A DNA stretch of 64,000 bases. It comes from Mogibacterium sp. GTDB taxonomy: Bacteria; Bacillota; Clostridia; Peptostreptococcales; Anaerovoracaceae. The notes beneath the pieces were generated by a model. The model had not been told where the DNA came from. It made no database searches and was given only the letters and a program-made list of their open reading frames with translations. Location of the stretch: positions 124,001 to 188,000 of the forward strand of contig JAFWHB010000031.1 in NCBI GenBank assembly GCA_017512145.1, in the 5' to 3' direction. Both the position numbers and the translations under genes were made by a program. Every line of letters starts with the position of its first letter. Within the stretch, counting starts at the first letter, position 1. This document shows positions 18,155-27,975 of the stretch, in pieces.

Positions 18155-18742
18155 TTATCTTGAATAGAACTCGACGATGTAGTGCTCTTCGATTGGGAGA
18201 TCTACATCAGCGCGCTCAGGAGTCCTGGTGATTTTACCTTCGAACTTGTCGAGGTTGAGATCAATCCATGCAGGTGTTGTAATGATCATTTCCTTAAGCT
18301 CGTTGAACTTAGGGGATGACTGTGACTTAGCTTTTACGGAAACAACATCTCCAGCCTTGAGTTCCATTGAAGGAATGTCAGCTTTCTGGCCGTTTACCAG
18401 GAAGTGTCCGTGATTAACGAGCTGTCTTGCTTCTCTTCTTGTAGCAGCAAAGCCCATTCTGAATACAACGTTGTCCAGTCTGCTCTCAAGCATGATCAGG
18501 AGGTTCTCACCAGCTCCTCCAGCTCTCTTGGATGCCTTCTCGAACAGGTTGCGGAACTGAGTCTCGCTCAGACCGTATGTGAATCTGACCTTCTGCTTCT
18601 CTCCGAGCTGGATACCATATTCGCTCTTCTTGCGGCGTCTTACTGCGCCGTGTCTCTTGGACTTCTTGTTAACACCAAGGTACTGTGGCTCGATACCAAG
18701 AGCTCTTGCTCTCTTCAGTACAGGTCCTCTATCTCTTGACAT
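18155..18742 (-). CDS. rpsD: 30S ribosomal protein S4
   Basis: A 195-residue S4 with the S4 RNA-binding domain (LDNVVFRMGFAATRREARQLVNHGHFLVNG). It begins MSRDRGPVLKRARALGI and has no N-terminal cysteines, so it is the zinc-free form. S4 in Firmicutes often controls its own synthesis; the 79-bp gap to rpoA shows no structure I can name. Confidence 0.97.
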   Translation of the reverse strand: MSRDRGPVLKRARALGIEPQYLGVNKKSKRHGAVRRRKKSEYGIQLGEKQKVRFTYGLSETQFRNLFEKASKRAGGAGENLLIMLESRLDNVVFRMGFAATRREARQLVNHGHFLVNGQKADIPSMELKAGDVVSVKAKSQSSPKFNELKEMIITTPAWIDLNLDKFEGKITRTPERADVDLPIEEHYIVEFYSR

Positions 18743-18765
18743 ATTGTGTTACTCCTCCTTCCCGA

Positions 18766-19158
18766 TTAGACTCTTCTCTTCTTAGGCGGTCTGCAACCAT
18801 TGTGTGGGATAGGTGTGATATCCTTGATCATGGTTACTTTGAGACCGGCAGTCTCAAGCGCTCTTACTGCAGAATCTCTTCCGGAGCCTGGTCCCTTAAC
18901 ATATACTTCTACTGTCTTCAGACCATGTTCCATAGCTGCCTTTGCAGCTACTGTTGCTGCTTCTGCTGCTGCGAACGGTGTGCTCTTACGGGAGCCTCTG
19001 AATCCGTTCGAACCTGCGCTGGACCAGCTAAGTGCATTTCCGTCCATGTCGGTCAGAGTGATAAGTGTATTGTTGAAGGTGGACTGGATATGAGCCTGGC
19101 CTCTTTCAACGTTCTTACGTTCTCTCTTCTTCTTTCTAATCTGTTTCTTAACAGCCAT
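18766..19158 (-). CDS. rpsK: 30S ribosomal protein S11
   Basis: The 130-residue protein has a basic N-terminus and the conserved core [30 protein letters not shown] and [40 protein letters not shown]. It is 19 bp downstream of rpsM. Confidence 0.98.
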   Translation of the reverse strand: MAVKKQIRKKKRERKNVERGQAHIQSTFNNTLITLTDMDGNALSWSSAGSNGFRGSRKSTPFAAAEAATVAAKAAMEHGLKTVEVYVKGPGSGRDSAVRALETAGLKVTMIKDITPIPHNGCRPPKKRRV

Positions 19159-19177
19159 AACTTATACCTCCTTCCCC

Positions 19178-19543
19178 TTATCTCTTCTTTCCAGCCAGAC
19201 GCTTAGGACCCTTGCGAGTTCTTGCGTTTGTCTTAGTCTTCTGACCCCTTACAGGGAGTCCTCTTCTGTGTCTGATACCTCTGTAAGATCCGATCTCCAT
19301 GAGTCTCTTGATGTTCAGGGATACTTCTCTTCTGAGATCACCCTCTACCATGTAGTCAGCATCGATGACTCTTCTGATCTTACCAGCGTCTTCTTCTGTC
19401 AGGTCCTTAACTCTGATGTCAGGATCTACATCTGCCTTCTTGAGAATTTCTCTCGATGTGTGAAGACCGATGCCATAAATATAAGTCAGACCGTATTCGA
19501 TCCTCTTATCTCTTGGCAGGTCTACTCCGGCAATTCTTGCCAT
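19178..19543 (-). CDS. rpsM: 30S ribosomal protein S13
   Basis: I chose the ATG at 19543 ([20 protein letters not shown], 121 residues), preceded by AAAGGAGG; the frame stays open upstream for 53 codons but those are not S13-like. The helix-two-turn-helix region and the C-terminal [19 protein letters not shown] are conserved. The 211-bp gap to rpmJ is unusually long for this operon and contains the region read through by the false extension. Confidence 0.97.
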   Translation of the reverse strand: MARIAGVDLPRDKRIEYGLTYIYGIGLHTSREILKKADVDPDIRVKDLTEEDAGKIRRVIDADYMVEGDLRREVSLNIKRLMEIGSYRGIRHRRGLPVRGQKTKTNARTRKGPKRLAGKKR

Positions 19544-19754
19544 GTGGTTCCTCCTTTCCCATCTTCCGTCGCCGGTCCGGGGGCGATATAGACGGGTGTT
19601 CCATGATTTTTGAAGCATTTGGTCTGCATTCCCGGTCCTGCAGTGCTTTCCAACATAAATTGTTACCTCAAAACGCACCAAAAGCGCGCCCTTGGCGTGC
19701 AACGCTTTATGATACCATTTTTGAATGAATTTAGTCTATAGTTTTCTGAAAAAA

Positions 19755-19868
19755 TTATCCCTGTCTCTGCTTATGCTTAGGGTTCTCGCAGATAACCATT
19801 ACACGACCGTGTCTCTTGATAACCTTGCACTTGTCGCACATAGGCTTAACAGAAGCTCTTACCTTCAT
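19755..19868 (-). CDS. rpmJ: 50S ribosomal protein L36 (zinc form)
   Basis: A 37-residue gene. It encodes [20 protein letters not shown], then [17 protein letters not shown]. Cys11, Cys14, Cys27 and His32 form the zinc site, so this is the C+ type. AGGAGG lies about 8 bases upstream. It sits between infA and rpsM as in other Firmicutes. Confidence 0.97.
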   Translation of the reverse strand: MKVRASVKPMCDKCKVIKRHGRVMVICENPKHKQRQG

Positions 19869-19961
19869 TGTTATTTCCTCCTAGATTCTATCGGAGGGGC
19901 TAAGCCCCCGTAGATCAAGCATCTCGGCACTACGGCAACGCCGTATGATCCGAAGAGATGC

Positions 19962-20180
19962 TTACTTCTCTCTCCATGTGATTCTTCCGCGTGTCAGATC
20001 GTAAGGTGAAAGCTCAACCTTTACTCTGTCGCCCGGCAGAATACGAATGTAGTTCATTCTGATCTTGCCCGAAATATGAGCGAGCACTTCGAAACCATTT
20101 TCAAGCTTTACTTTGAACATTGCGTTAGGCTGTGCATCAACAACTGTGCCCATCGCCTCTATGGTATTATTCTTAGCCAT
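19962..20180 (-). CDS. infA: translation initiation factor IF-1
   Basis: A 72-residue S1-like OB-fold protein ([60 protein letters not shown]), the standard size. It lies 13 bp after map. The 93-bp gap to rpmJ includes a short GGGGGC/GCCCC-type stem. Confidence 0.98.
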   Translation of the reverse strand: MAKNNTIEAMGTVVDAQPNAMFKVKLENGFEVLAHISGKIRMNYIRILPGDRVKVELSPYDLTRGRITWREK

Positions 20181-20193
20181 TAATTCCCTCCTC

Positions 20194-20940
20194 TTACAGA
20201 GTTAAAATCTCAGGTTCACCATCGGTGACTAATATTGTGTTCTCGTAGTGAGCTGACTTCTTGCCGTCAAGTGTCACTACAGTCCAGTTGTTGCCCAAGG
20301 TCCTGCATTCGTAAGTACCCAGTGCCAGCATCGGCTCTACAGCCAAAGTCATGTTACGTTTGATCTTAGCTCCGGTTCCCGGTCTTCCGTAGTTCGGAAT
20401 CAGCGGATCCTCATGGAGCTTGGTCCCGGTGCCGTGGCCTGTGTAGTCTCTGATGACTCCCATGCCATTCTTTTCAGCATATACCTGCACACCGTGCCCG
20501 ATGTCATGTATTCTGTATCCTTCCATTGCATACTTGATGCCTTCGAAGAAGCTCTGGCGGGTAACATCGATAAGTCTCTGATCTTCAGCACTTATTGTTC
20601 CGACTGGGAATGTACGCGCTGCGTCGCTGTTGTAGCCGTGGTATGTACCACCGATATCTACACTTACGATGTCTCCCTCCTTGAGTATTCTTGTCTCGGA
20701 AGGAATTCCGTGAATGATCTCCTCATTTACCGACACGCAGGCTGCGGCGGGGAATCCGCCGTAGCCCTTGAATGTCGGTGTCATGTTATGTTTGAGGTAG
20801 GTCTCTTCGACAAATTTGTCTATATCCTTTGTCGAGATTCCCGGTCTGATGAGTTCCTCGAGGTCTCTGAAAATCTCAGATGTGACCTTGCAAGGCTCTC
20901 TCATTAGATCAATTTCGCGTTTTGATTTGATAATGATCAT
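20194..20940 (-). CDS. map: methionine aminopeptidase type I
   Basis: The 248-residue enzyme removes the N-terminal methionine. Metal ligands are visible in [20 protein letters not shown] (two Asp) and [13 protein letters not shown] (His), with EPML and the final Glu in [15 protein letters not shown]. It follows adk by 5 bp and precedes infA, the usual Firmicutes order. Confidence 0.97.
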   Translation of the reverse strand: MIIIKSKREIDLMREPCKVTSEIFRDLEELIRPGISTKDIDKFVEETYLKHNMTPTFKGYGGFPAAACVSVNEEIIHGIPSETRILKEGDIVSVDIGGTYHGYNSDAARTFPVGTISAEDQRLIDVTRQSFFEGIKYAMEGYRIHDIGHGVQVYAEKNGMGVIRDYTGHGTGTKLHEDPLIPNYGRPGTGAKIKRNMTLAVEPMLALGTYECRTLGNNWTVVTLDGKKSAHYENTILVTDGEPEILTL

Positions 20941-20945
20941 TATTA

Positions 20946-21590
20946 TTATTCTCCGATTTCTTTAACGATTTCTTTGAATACTACATCATGATCTTTTTCA
21001 GCGTTGAAGTTCTTGAGAGCGCCGGTCTTAGTGTAGTATCCGATCAGTGGTGCAGTTGATTCTTCGTACACAGAGATTCTTCTCTCTGCTGTTTCTACGG
21101 TATCATCTTTCCTCTGTTCGAGTTCGCCGCCGCACTTATCACATACGCCTTCGACCTTAGGCGGAATGTTTACTACATGATAGCTGGCTCCGCACTTCTT
21201 GCAGACTCTTCTTCCTGTAAGTCTCTCCATGAGTGTGTCATGTCCGACTTCGAAATTGATTACTGCATCTAGCTTCTGGCCATTCTCTTCCAGGAACTTG
21301 TCAAGCTGCTCAGCCTGGAAAATAGTTCTTGGAAAACCATCCAGCAGATATCCATTGCTGCAGTCGTCCTGCATGAGTCTGTCCTTGACCAGGTCAACGA
21401 CCAGTTCATCAGGAACGAGCTGTCCGGAGTTCATATATTCCTGAGCCTTCCTGCCAAGTTCAGTACCTTCCTTGATGTTCTTGCGGAAAATATCTCCGGT
21501 AGAAATCTGTGGAACATTGTACTTCTCAACAAGCTTAACAGCCTGTGTACCTTTGCCTGCACCCGGAGGCCCTAGTAAAACTGCTCTCAT
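20946..21590 (-). CDS. adk: adenylate kinase
   Basis: The ATG at 21590 gives MRAVLLGPPGAGKGT and 214 residues, with AAAGGAG upstream; an extension of six codons would cover that ribosome binding site. The P-loop is GPPGAGKGT, and the LID carries a four-cysteine zinc site (CKKCGASYH, CDKCGG), usual in Gram-positive enzymes. DGFPRT is the conserved nucleotide-contacting motif. Confidence 0.98.
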   Translation of the reverse strand: MRAVLLGPPGAGKGTQAVKLVEKYNVPQISTGDIFRKNIKEGTELGRKAQEYMNSGQLVPDELVVDLVKDRLMQDDCSNGYLLDGFPRTIFQAEQLDKFLEENGQKLDAVINFEVGHDTLMERLTGRRVCKKCGASYHVVNIPPKVEGVCDKCGGELEQRKDDTVETAERRISVYEESTAPLIGYYTKTGALKNFNAEKDHDVVFKEIVKEIGE

Positions 21591-21637
21591 TTGATACTCC
21601 TTTCTCAAACACTGAAGCTTGCCTCAGTTAAGTCGCA

Positions 21638-22918
21638 TTACTTGAGGAAGCCCTGATAATTTCTCATCAGCATCTGATTCTCAAGCTGCTGTACTATGTC
21701 GAGTGCTACACCTACCATGATCAGCAGTGATGTACCACCGAACGAGAAATTGAAAGGTGTGAACACGCTTACGACTGTCGGAATAGTTGCTACTGCAGCC
21801 AGGAATACACCACCTGCGAAGCAGAGTCTTGACATGATCTTGCTCAGATACTCTACAGTTGCGACTCCAGGTCTGATACCAGGAATGAATCCGCCGTTCT
21901 GTCTCATGTTGTCTGCAACATCAGTTGGGTTGAACATGATTGCAGTGTAGAAGTAAGTGAAGAACAATGTCAGAGCAATGTTCAGTACTGCATATACCCA
22001 TACACCAGGGTTACCTGATGGTGACAGGTACTTAGTAACAAAATCCGTAAATCCCGAGTTCGGGACGAAATATGTAATTGTCAGTGGGAACTGCAAAAGT
22101 GAAATTGAGAAAATGATTGGAATTACGCCGGCCTGGTTGACCTTCATAGGAATATGAGTCGACTGTCCGCCGTACATCTTTCTTCCAACAACCCTCTTTG
22201 CATACTGTACCGGAATCTTTCTGACACCCTGCTGCATTTCAATGATTACCATTGTAACGAGAATTGCAGCAATGATGAGAACGATTACCGCTACTACTGA
22301 TACAGCTCCGTCTCTGATCTGTGTAATGACGCTTCTGACTGCGGACGGCAGTCTTGCGACGATTCCTCCGAAGATGATCATTGAGATTCCGTTTCCAATA
22401 CCATACTCATTGATCTGTTCGCCCAGCCACATCAGGAAGGCTGTGCCTGCTGTCAGTACGATAATGATTGTTATCATATTGAAAGCGTTCTGGTTGACGA
22501 TAGCTCTTCTGAACAGACCTACTGTCAGGCCTATAGCCTGGATCAGTCCAAGAACTACAGTCATATACCTTGTAATCGTAGCCATCTTCTTACGTCCCTC
22601 TGAACCCTCACGAGCGAGTTTCTCGAAGTAAGGGAAAGCGATCGTAAGAAGCTGAACTATGATTGATGCGGTTATGTATGGAGTGATGCTCAGAGCGAAA
22701 ATTGTGAAGTTACTGAACGCACCACCCGAGAACAGATCGAACAGGTCCAGAAGACCAGTCTCTCCGCTGAACATCTGCGCAAGATACTCTCTATTGATGC
22801 CAGGAACCGGAATGTTTGATCCGATTCTGAACACCAGCAGCATAAGAAGCGTGAAGATAATCTTCTGTCTGATTTCCTTAACCTTCCATGCCTTAGAGAA
22901 TGTCTTCACAAATTCCAT
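21638..22918 (-). CDS. secY: preprotein translocase subunit SecY
   Basis: The 426-residue channel protein has ten membrane segments. NIPVPGINREYL and the FALSITPYITASIIVQLL plug/TM2 region are conserved, as are IPMKVNQAGVIPIIF and NPTDVADNMRQNGGFIPGIRPG. It begins 2 bp after the rplO stop. Confidence 0.98.
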   Translation of the reverse strand: MEFVKTFSKAWKVKEIRQKIIFTLLMLLVFRIGSNIPVPGINREYLAQMFSGETGLLDLFDLFSGGAFSNFTIFALSITPYITASIIVQLLTIAFPYFEKLAREGSEGRKKMATITRYMTVVLGLIQAIGLTVGLFRRAIVNQNAFNMITIIIVLTAGTAFLMWLGEQINEYGIGNGISMIIFGGIVARLPSAVRSVITQIRDGAVSVVAVIVLIIAAILVTMVIIEMQQGVRKIPVQYAKRVVGRKMYGGQSTHIPMKVNQAGVIPIIFSISLLQFPLTITYFVPNSGFTDFVTKYLSPSGNPGVWVYAVLNIALTLFFTYFYTAIMFNPTDVADNMRQNGGFIPGIRPGVATVEYLSKIMSRLCFAGGVFLAAVATIPTVVSVFTPFNFSFGGTSLLIMVGVALDIVQQLENQMLMRNYQGFLK

Positions 22919-22920
22919 TG

Positions 22921-23361
22921 CTAGATAACCTCTGCCTTTCCGCCTGCCTTTTCAATCTTCTCGGCAGCGCTCTTGCTGAACTTAGCAGCCTTTACAGTGA
23001 GCTTCTTCTCGAGCTCTCCATTGCCAAGGATCTTAACGCCATCATAAACCTGCTTGATGATTCCTGCTGCGAGCATAGCTTCAGCATCTACTACAGCATC
23101 GTTCTCGAAGCAGTTAAGTGAATTAACGTTAACTTCAGCATACTCTTTAGCCCAATGATTAGTGAATCCTCTCTTAGGGAGTCTTCTGTAGAGTGGCATC
23201 TGACCACCCTCGAAGCCGAGTCTTACTCCGCCACCGCTTCTTGAATTCTGACCGTTCATACCTCTGCCGGCAGTTGTTCCCTGACCGGTTCCCTGGCCGC
23301 GGCCGATTCTCTTAGGTGCCTTTGTGGAGCCCTCAGGCTTTTTCAGTTCATGAATTCTCAT
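22921..23361 (-). CDS. rplO: 50S ribosomal protein L15
   Basis: 146 residues, beginning [20 protein letters not shown] and continuing with [25 protein letters not shown], the Gly/Arg-rich L15 N-terminus. The C-terminal half binds 23S rRNA. It is followed two bases later by secY. Confidence 0.97.
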   Translation of the reverse strand: MRIHELKKPEGSTKAPKRIGRGQGTGQGTTAGRGMNGQNSRSGGGVRLGFEGGQMPLYRRLPKRGFTNHWAKEYAEVNVNSLNCFENDAVVDAEAMLAAGIIKQVYDGVKILGNGELEKKLTVKAAKFSKSAAEKIEKAGGKAEVI

Positions 23362-23375
23362 GGTCTTTGCCCTCC

Positions 23376-23555
23376 TTACAGCTCTTCAACTTTGAGAAGA
23401 TGTGAAACCTTGTTGATTGCTCCTCTTGTTGCAGGGGAGTCCTCAAGCTCTACTGAATGATGGAGCTTTCTGAGTCCAAGAGCTTCAACAGTCTTTCTCT
23501 GCTTAGGCTGACAAGCGATTGGGCTCTTAACCAGTGTAATTTTAAGTTTTGCCAT
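23376..23555 (-). CDS. rpmD: 50S ribosomal protein L30
   Basis: A 59-residue gene. It encodes [59 protein letters not shown], which is a typical bacterial L30. AGGAGGCAAGAG precedes the ATG. It lies between rpsE and rplO as expected. Confidence 0.97.
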   Translation of the reverse strand: MAKLKITLVKSPIACQPKQRKTVEALGLRKLHHSVELEDSPATRGAINKVSHLLKVEEL

Positions 23556-23567
23556 ATCTCTTGCCTC

Positions 23568-24071
23568 CTATCCGATAATTTCTTCCGGTGTCTTACCACG
23601 ACGCTTAGCAACTTCCTCTACGGTTGTCAGGTTCTTAAGACCTTCCATTGTTGCTCTTGCCATGTTGCCGGTATTGCTTGTTCCGAGGGATTTAGCTCTT
23701 ACATCCTTGATGCCTGCTGCCTCGAGTACTGTACGAACAGATGAACCTGCGATAACTCCAGTACCCTTTGCGGATGGCATGATGAGAACCTTTCCTGCTC
23801 CGAACTGACCTACTGTCTCATGAGGAACTGTAGTTCCGACTGTAGGTACATAGATCATTTTCTTCTTAGCATCCTCTGTAGCTTTTCTTACAGCTTCAGG
23901 AATTTCGATTGCTTTGCCGAGACCCATTCCAACGTGACCTTCGCCGTCTCCGACTACTACTGTTACGGAGAATCTCATGTTACGTCCGCCCTTAACAGTC
24001 TTTGCTACACGTCTGATGTCTACGATTGTTTCTGTAAGCTCGAGCTTGGATGCGTCAATTCTAGTCTGCAT
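23568..24071 (-). CDS. rpsE: 30S ribosomal protein S5
   Basis: 167 residues. The double-stranded RNA-binding part ([40 protein letters not shown]) and the C-terminal [20 protein letters not shown] are standard for S5. Confidence 0.98.
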   Translation of the reverse strand: MQTRIDASKLELTETIVDIRRVAKTVKGGRNMRFSVTVVVGDGEGHVGMGLGKAIEIPEAVRKATEDAKKKMIYVPTVGTTVPHETVGQFGAGKVLIMPSAKGTGVIAGSSVRTVLEAAGIKDVRAKSLGTSNTGNMARATMEGLKNLTTVEEVAKRRGKTPEEIIG

Positions 24072-24085
24072 TTAGGTATCCTCCT

Positions 24086-24451
24086 TTAGAATTCCAGGCC
24101 GGCTTCGCGTGCTGCGTCAGCGAGTTCCTTAACTCTGCCGTGATAGAGGTATCCGCCTCTGTCGAAGCACACTTCCTTGATGCCCTTAGCTACAGCTTTT
24201 TCTGCAACAGCCTTACCAACCTTAGCAGCAGCTTCCTTGTTGCCGCCGTATCCGATCTCAGCCTTGAGATCCTTATCGATTGATGAAGCACTTACGAGTG
24301 TAACGCCATTAACGTCATCGATGATCTGAACTGCAATGTTTGCATTAGATCTGAAAACGCACATTCTTGGCTTCTCAGGAGTTCCGAAAACGTTCTTGCG
24401 TACTCTTTCATGTCTCTTGAGTCTTCTGTCATTTCTGCTATATTTTGCCAT
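24086..24451 (-). CDS. rplR: 50S ribosomal protein L18
   Basis: 121 residues, with the 5S rRNA-binding sequence [20 protein letters not shown] and C-terminal [20 protein letters not shown]. It follows rplF by 17 bp. Confidence 0.97.
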   Translation of the reverse strand: MAKYSRNDRRLKRHERVRKNVFGTPEKPRMCVFRSNANIAVQIIDDVNGVTLVSASSIDKDLKAEIGYGGNKEAAAKVGKAVAEKAVAKGIKEVCFDRGGYLYHGRVKELADAAREAGLEF

Positions 24452-24468
24452 TTTCTTTCCTCCTTTCT

Positions 24469-25011
24469 TTATTTAGCTGCGCTCTTGCCTTCCTTCTTAT
24501 GTACAACTTCGCCATCGTACAGAACGCCCTTGCCCTTATATGGTTCAGGTGGTCTCCAGCCTCTGACGTCAGCAGCGTAGTTGCCTACCTGTGCCTTGTC
24601 GATGCCCTTGATGATGATTGTTGTAGCATCAGGAGTCTCAGTTGTGATTCCTGCAGGATCAACGAGCTCGATTGGGTGGGAATATCCAAGCCTGAGGACA
24701 AGAGTGTTGCCCTGCTTAGCTGCGGAATAACCAACACCTACGATGTTGAGCTTTCTCTCATAGCCCTTAGTAACTCCCTCGATCATGTTGTTGATCAGAG
24801 TTCTTGCAAGACCATGCTGTGATCTGTTTTCTCTGTTGTCATCAGGTCTTGAAACCTTGAGAGTCTCGCCCTCGATCTCAACCTTCATTGAGTTTCCGAT
24901 CTTGGAGCAAAGCTCGCCCTTAGGTCCCTTTACCTTTACGATGTTGCCATCTTCTACCGTTACTTCTACGCCGGCAGGGATGGTTATAGGTCTAACACCA
25001 ATTCTTGACAT
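24469..25011 (-). CDS. rplF: 50S ribosomal protein L6
   Basis: 180 residues in two related domains. [20 protein letters not shown] and the C-terminal [20 protein letters not shown] followed by [14 protein letters not shown] are diagnostic. Confidence 0.98.
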   Translation of the reverse strand: MSRIGVRPITIPAGVEVTVEDGNIVKVKGPKGELCSKIGNSMKVEIEGETLKVSRPDDNRENRSQHGLARTLINNMIEGVTKGYERKLNIVGVGYSAAKQGNTLVLRLGYSHPIELVDPAGITTETPDATTIIIKGIDKAQVGNYAADVRGWRPPEPYKGKGVLYDGEVVHKKEGKSAAK

Positions 25012-25026
25012 ATTGTCTACCTCCTA

Positions 25027-25425
25027 CTACCAAACGTAACAAATAACTTCGCCGCCGACTCCAAGCTTACGAGCTTCCTTGTCTGTGATAACACCCTTGG
25101 ATGTTGACAGGATAGCGATTCCGAGTCCGCCGAGTACCTTAGGTACTCTGTCTGCCTTAGCATAAACTCTCATGCCAGGCTTTGAGATCTTCTTGATTCC
25201 GTAGATCGTTCTTTCCTTTCCAGGACCATACTTGAGATCTACTTTGATTGTTCCCTGAGCATTGTCAGAAACTACTTCGTAATCGCTGATGAATCCCTCG
25301 CTCTTGAGGATCTCTACGATTGACTTCTTCATCTTTGATGCCGGGATGTCTACAGTTGCGTGACCTGCTGTGTTAGCATTTCTGATTCTGGTCAGCATAT
25401 CTGCGATTGGGTCTGTCATTGACAT
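25027..25425 (-). CDS. rpsH: 30S ribosomal protein S8
   Basis: 132 residues. [20 protein letters not shown] and the C-terminal [22 protein letters not shown] are conserved. Two in-frame ATGs exist (MSMTDP); GGAG lies 11 bases from the first and 17 from the second, so I kept the first. The 147-bp space upstream to rpsN contains two stable hairpins. Confidence 0.97.
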   Translation of the reverse strand: MSMTDPIADMLTRIRNANTAGHATVDIPASKMKKSIVEILKSEGFISDYEVVSDNAQGTIKVDLKYGPGKERTIYGIKKISKPGMRVYAKADRVPKVLGGLGIAILSTSKGVITDKEARKLGVGGEVICYVW

Positions 25426-25516
25426 AACAGTAAATTCTCCTTTCTTAACGTGGTTCCCATGAATACTATTTCAACGCATGGGCCTGCGAAAAAATTACCT
25501 ATTTATATGTCTCTGG

Positions 25517-25564
25517 CCTCCGCTCTTAAGCGGAGGACGAGACGTGTCTGCGCATAAGGCGCAG
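25517..25564 (-). promoter_or_regulatory. two stem-loops between rpsN and rpsH
   Basis: CCTCCGCTCTTAAGCGGAGG (25517-25536) is a perfect 20-base palindrome, and CTGCGC/GCGCAG (25548-25564) forms a second stem. They lie in the only long gap (147 bp) inside the spc part of the operon, just ahead of rpsH. Roles may include RNA processing or feedback control; there is no T-run, so they are not ordinary terminators. Confidence 0.6.
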
Positions 25565-25572
25565 GCAGCTTC

Positions 25573-25758
25573 TTACCAGGATGCCTTCTTGACGCCTGGA
25601 ATTTCACCCTTGTATGCGAGCTCTCTGAAGCAGATACGGCAGATACCATACTTCTTCAGAACTGAATGCGGTCTTCCGCAAACTTTGCATCTTGTGTAAG
25701 CCCTTGTTGAAAACTTAGGCTTCCTAGCCTGCTTAACTTTCAGTGAAGTCTTTGCCAT
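25573..25758 (-). CDS. rpsN: 30S ribosomal protein S14, zinc form
   Basis: 61 residues (type Z). The zinc site is [20 protein letters not shown], and the C-terminus [17 protein letters not shown] is standard. It follows rplE by 14 bp. Confidence 0.98.
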   Translation of the reverse strand: MAKTSLKVKQARKPKFSTRAYTRCKVCGRPHSVLKKYGICRICFRELAYKGEIPGVKKASW

Positions 25759-25772
25759 ATTCTCCTCCTATA

Positions 25773-26324
25773 TTAATTAGTGCTCTTCTCGAAAGGCATT
25801 CCCAGGAGCTCGAGGAGTGCGAATGCTTCCTCGTCTGTCTTCGCTGTTGTAGTGAAGACGATGTTCATGCCCTTGATAGTCTCAACATCATCATAAACGA
25901 TTTCAGGGAAGATGAGCTGCTCCTTGAGTCCCATGGAGTAGTTGCCTCTTCCATCGAATGAATTCCTGCTGAGGCCCTTGAAGTCTCTTACTCTTGGAAG
26001 AGAGAGGTTGAACAGCTTGTCAGCAAATGTGTACATTCTGTCTCCTCTGAGAGTTACCTTAGCTCCTACAGGCATTCCCTCTCTAACCTTGAAGTTAGCG
26101 ATGGACTTACGAGCCCTAGTAACTACTGGTCTCTGACCTGCGATCAGAGCGATTTCCTTTACTGCGCTCTCAAGGATCTTGGCATTGTCCTTAGCCTCGC
26201 TGAGTCCCATGTTGATGGTGATCTTAGTGAGCTTTGGCACCTCCATAGGATTGGAGTAGCCGAACTTGTCCTGCATAGCCTTGAAAACTTCATTCTTATA
26301 TTTGTCTTTAAGTCTGATTTCCAT
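25773..26324 (-). CDS. rplE: 50S ribosomal protein L5
   Basis: 183 residues. [40 protein letters not shown] and [15 protein letters not shown] are L5 signatures; it binds 5S rRNA. Confidence 0.98.
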   Translation of the reverse strand: MEIRLKDKYKNEVFKAMQDKFGYSNPMEVPKLTKITINMGLSEAKDNAKILESAVKEIALIAGQRPVVTRARKSIANFKVREGMPVGAKVTLRGDRMYTFADKLFNLSLPRVRDFKGLSRNSFDGRGNYSMGLKEQLIFPEIVYDDVETIKGMNIVFTTTAKTDEEAFALLELLGMPFEKSTN

Positions 26325-26341
26325 TTCTGCTCCTCCGTCTC

Positions 26342-26650
26342 CTAGTCGATTACTTTGCCAGTCTTCTTGGAGACTCTTACCTTCTTGCCATCCTCGATCT
26401 TGTGACCAATTCTGGTAGCAGCCTTAGCGTCCTTGTCATAGAACATAACGTTGGATGCATCGATAGGGCCTTCCATGTGCTTGATCTCAGCTGCGGATGT
26501 TCTTGTAGCCTTAGCATGCTTTGTCTGCATGTTTACGCCCTCAACAACGACCTTGTTGGTCTTAGGAAGAGTTCTCAGAACCTTTCCTGTCTTACCCTTG
26601 TCCTTGCCGGCGATTACTACTACTGTATCATCTTTCTTAATCTGCATCAC
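26342..26650 (-). CDS. rplX: 50S ribosomal protein L24
   Basis: 102 residues with the KOW motif ([22 protein letters not shown]) and the conserved [14 protein letters not shown]. Either of the first two Met codons could be the start. Confidence 0.97.
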   Translation of the reverse strand: MMQIKKDDTVVVIAGKDKGKTGKVLRTLPKTNKVVVEGVNMQTKHAKATRTSAAEIKHMEGPIDASNVMFYDKDAKAATRIGHKIEDGKKVRVSKKTGKVID

Positions 26651-26658
26651 TACACCTC

Positions 26659-27033
26659 CTACAGTACTTCTGGTGCCAATGACACGATCTTCATGAAGCC
26701 GTTATCTCTAAGTTCTCTTGCGACAGGTCCGAAGATACGTGTACCTACAGGGTTCTTGTCGTTCTTGTCCTTAATGATAACTGCAGCGTTCTGGTCGAAC
26801 TTAACGTATGAACCGTCAGCTCTTCTTGTGCCGCGCTTTGTTCTAACAACTACTGCCTTAACAACATCACCCTTCTTTACGGCTCCGCCCGGTGTAGCAT
26901 CCTTAACAGCGCAAACGATAACGTCTCCGATGTTAGCATACTTACGGCCTGTTCCGCCAAGAACTCTGATGCAAAGCAGTTCCTTAGCTCCAGAATTGTC
27001 GGCAACTCTAAGTCTTGTTTCAGTCTGAATCAT
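26659..27033 (-). CDS. rplN: 50S ribosomal protein L14
   Basis: 124 residues. [20 protein letters not shown] and the C-terminal [26 protein letters not shown] are conserved. Confidence 0.98.
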   Translation of the reverse strand: MIQTETRLRVADNSGAKELLCIRVLGGTGRKYANIGDVIVCAVKDATPGGAVKKGDVVKAVVVRTKRGTRRADGSYVKFDQNAAVIIKDKNDKNPVGTRIFGPVARELRDNGFMKIVSLAPEVL

Positions 27034-27047
27034 ATTGCGTTGCCTCC

Positions 27048-27302
27048 TTACTTAGCCTTCTCAACTATCTTGACAAGTCTCCATCTCTTGTCCTTGGACA
27101 GAGGTCTTGTCTCCATGATCATAACTCTATCGCCGATCTGGCACTCGTTATTCTCATCGTGAGCCTTAAACTTTACTGTTCTCTTGACGCCCTTTCCGTA
27201 AAGAGGATGTCTAACGATTTCTTCTGTAGCAACTACTACAGTCTTATCCATCTTGTCGCTTGTAACAACGCCAATTCTGGTCTTTCTTCTGTTTCTTTCC
27301 AT
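27048..27302 (-). CDS. rpsQ: 30S ribosomal protein S17
   Basis: 84 residues. [20 protein letters not shown] and [20 protein letters not shown] identify S17. Confidence 0.98.
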   Translation of the reverse strand: MERNRRKTRIGVVTSDKMDKTVVVATEEIVRHPLYGKGVKRTVKFKAHDENNECQIGDRVMIMETRPLSKDKRWRLVKIVEKAK

Positions 27303-27323
27303 TTGTTAGTGTTCCTCCTTTCC

Positions 27324-27524
27324 TTAAGCGTTCTTGTTAAGCTCATTCTCTCTGATGATAGTCTTAACTCTTGCGATATCTCTTCTTACTTCTCTCATCC
27401 TTACAGGATTCTCCAGCTGTCCTGTTACGTGCTGGAATCTCAGGTTGAAGAGCTCCTGCTTCATTCTTTCGAGTTCAGCAGTTCTTTCCTGATCTGTCAT
27501 CTTTCTGATCTTATTCAGGTCCAT
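27324..27524 (-). CDS. rpmC: 50S ribosomal protein L29
   Basis: The ATG at 27524 ([20 protein letters not shown], 66 residues) overlaps the rplP stop as TAATG and has GGAGGAGAG upstream. A longer frame starting at 27566 lies in the end of rplP and is not L29-like. Confidence 0.96.
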   Translation of the reverse strand: MDLNKIRKMTDQERTAELERMKQELFNLRFQHVTGQLENPVRMREVRRDIARVKTIIRENELNKNA

Positions 27525-27949
27525 TACTGCTCTCCTCCTTCCTGACCTTTGACGACGAACTTGCACTTAATTGGCAGCTTGTGGGAAGCAAGTCTCATAG
27601 CTTCTCTAGCCTGTGCCTCAGTTACGCCCTCGATTTCGAACATTACTCTGCCCGGTTTAACTACTGCTACCCAGTACTCTGGAGCTCCCTTTCCGGATCC
27701 CATACGTACTCCGATAGGCTTCTTTGATACTGGCTTATGCGGGAAGATCTTGATGTAAACCTTACCGCCTCTCTTAATGGATCTTGTCATTGCGACTCTG
27801 GCAGCCTCGATCTGCTTGGAATCGATCCAACCACGATCGTCTGCAGCCAGTCCATATGTTCCGTATGCTACGTAATTGCCCTTTGTGGCAATACCCTTCA
27901 TTCTGCCACGGTGCTGTTTTCTACGCTTAACACGTTTTGGCATTAACAT
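27524..27949 (-). CDS. rplP: 50S ribosomal protein L16
   Basis: 141 residues. [20 protein letters not shown] and the [20 protein letters not shown] segment are conserved. The ATG at 27949 has GGAG 8 bases upstream; MPKR begins two codons later. The gene is coupled to rpmC by a one-base overlap. Confidence 0.98.
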   Translation of the reverse strand: MLMPKRVKRRKQHRGRMKGIATKGNYVAYGTYGLAADDRGWIDSKQIEAARVAMTRSIKRGGKVYIKIFPHKPVSKKPIGVRMGSGKGAPEYWVAVVKPGRVMFEIEGVTEAQAREAMRLASHKLPIKCKFVVKGQEGGEQ

Positions 27950-27975
27950 GGCGAGTTCTCCTTTCTTCTATATTA

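Noticed and set aside
19544-19702. 53-codon N-terminal extension of S13
   Set aside because: S13 always begins MARIAGV or similar, and AAAGGAGG stands right before that ATG.
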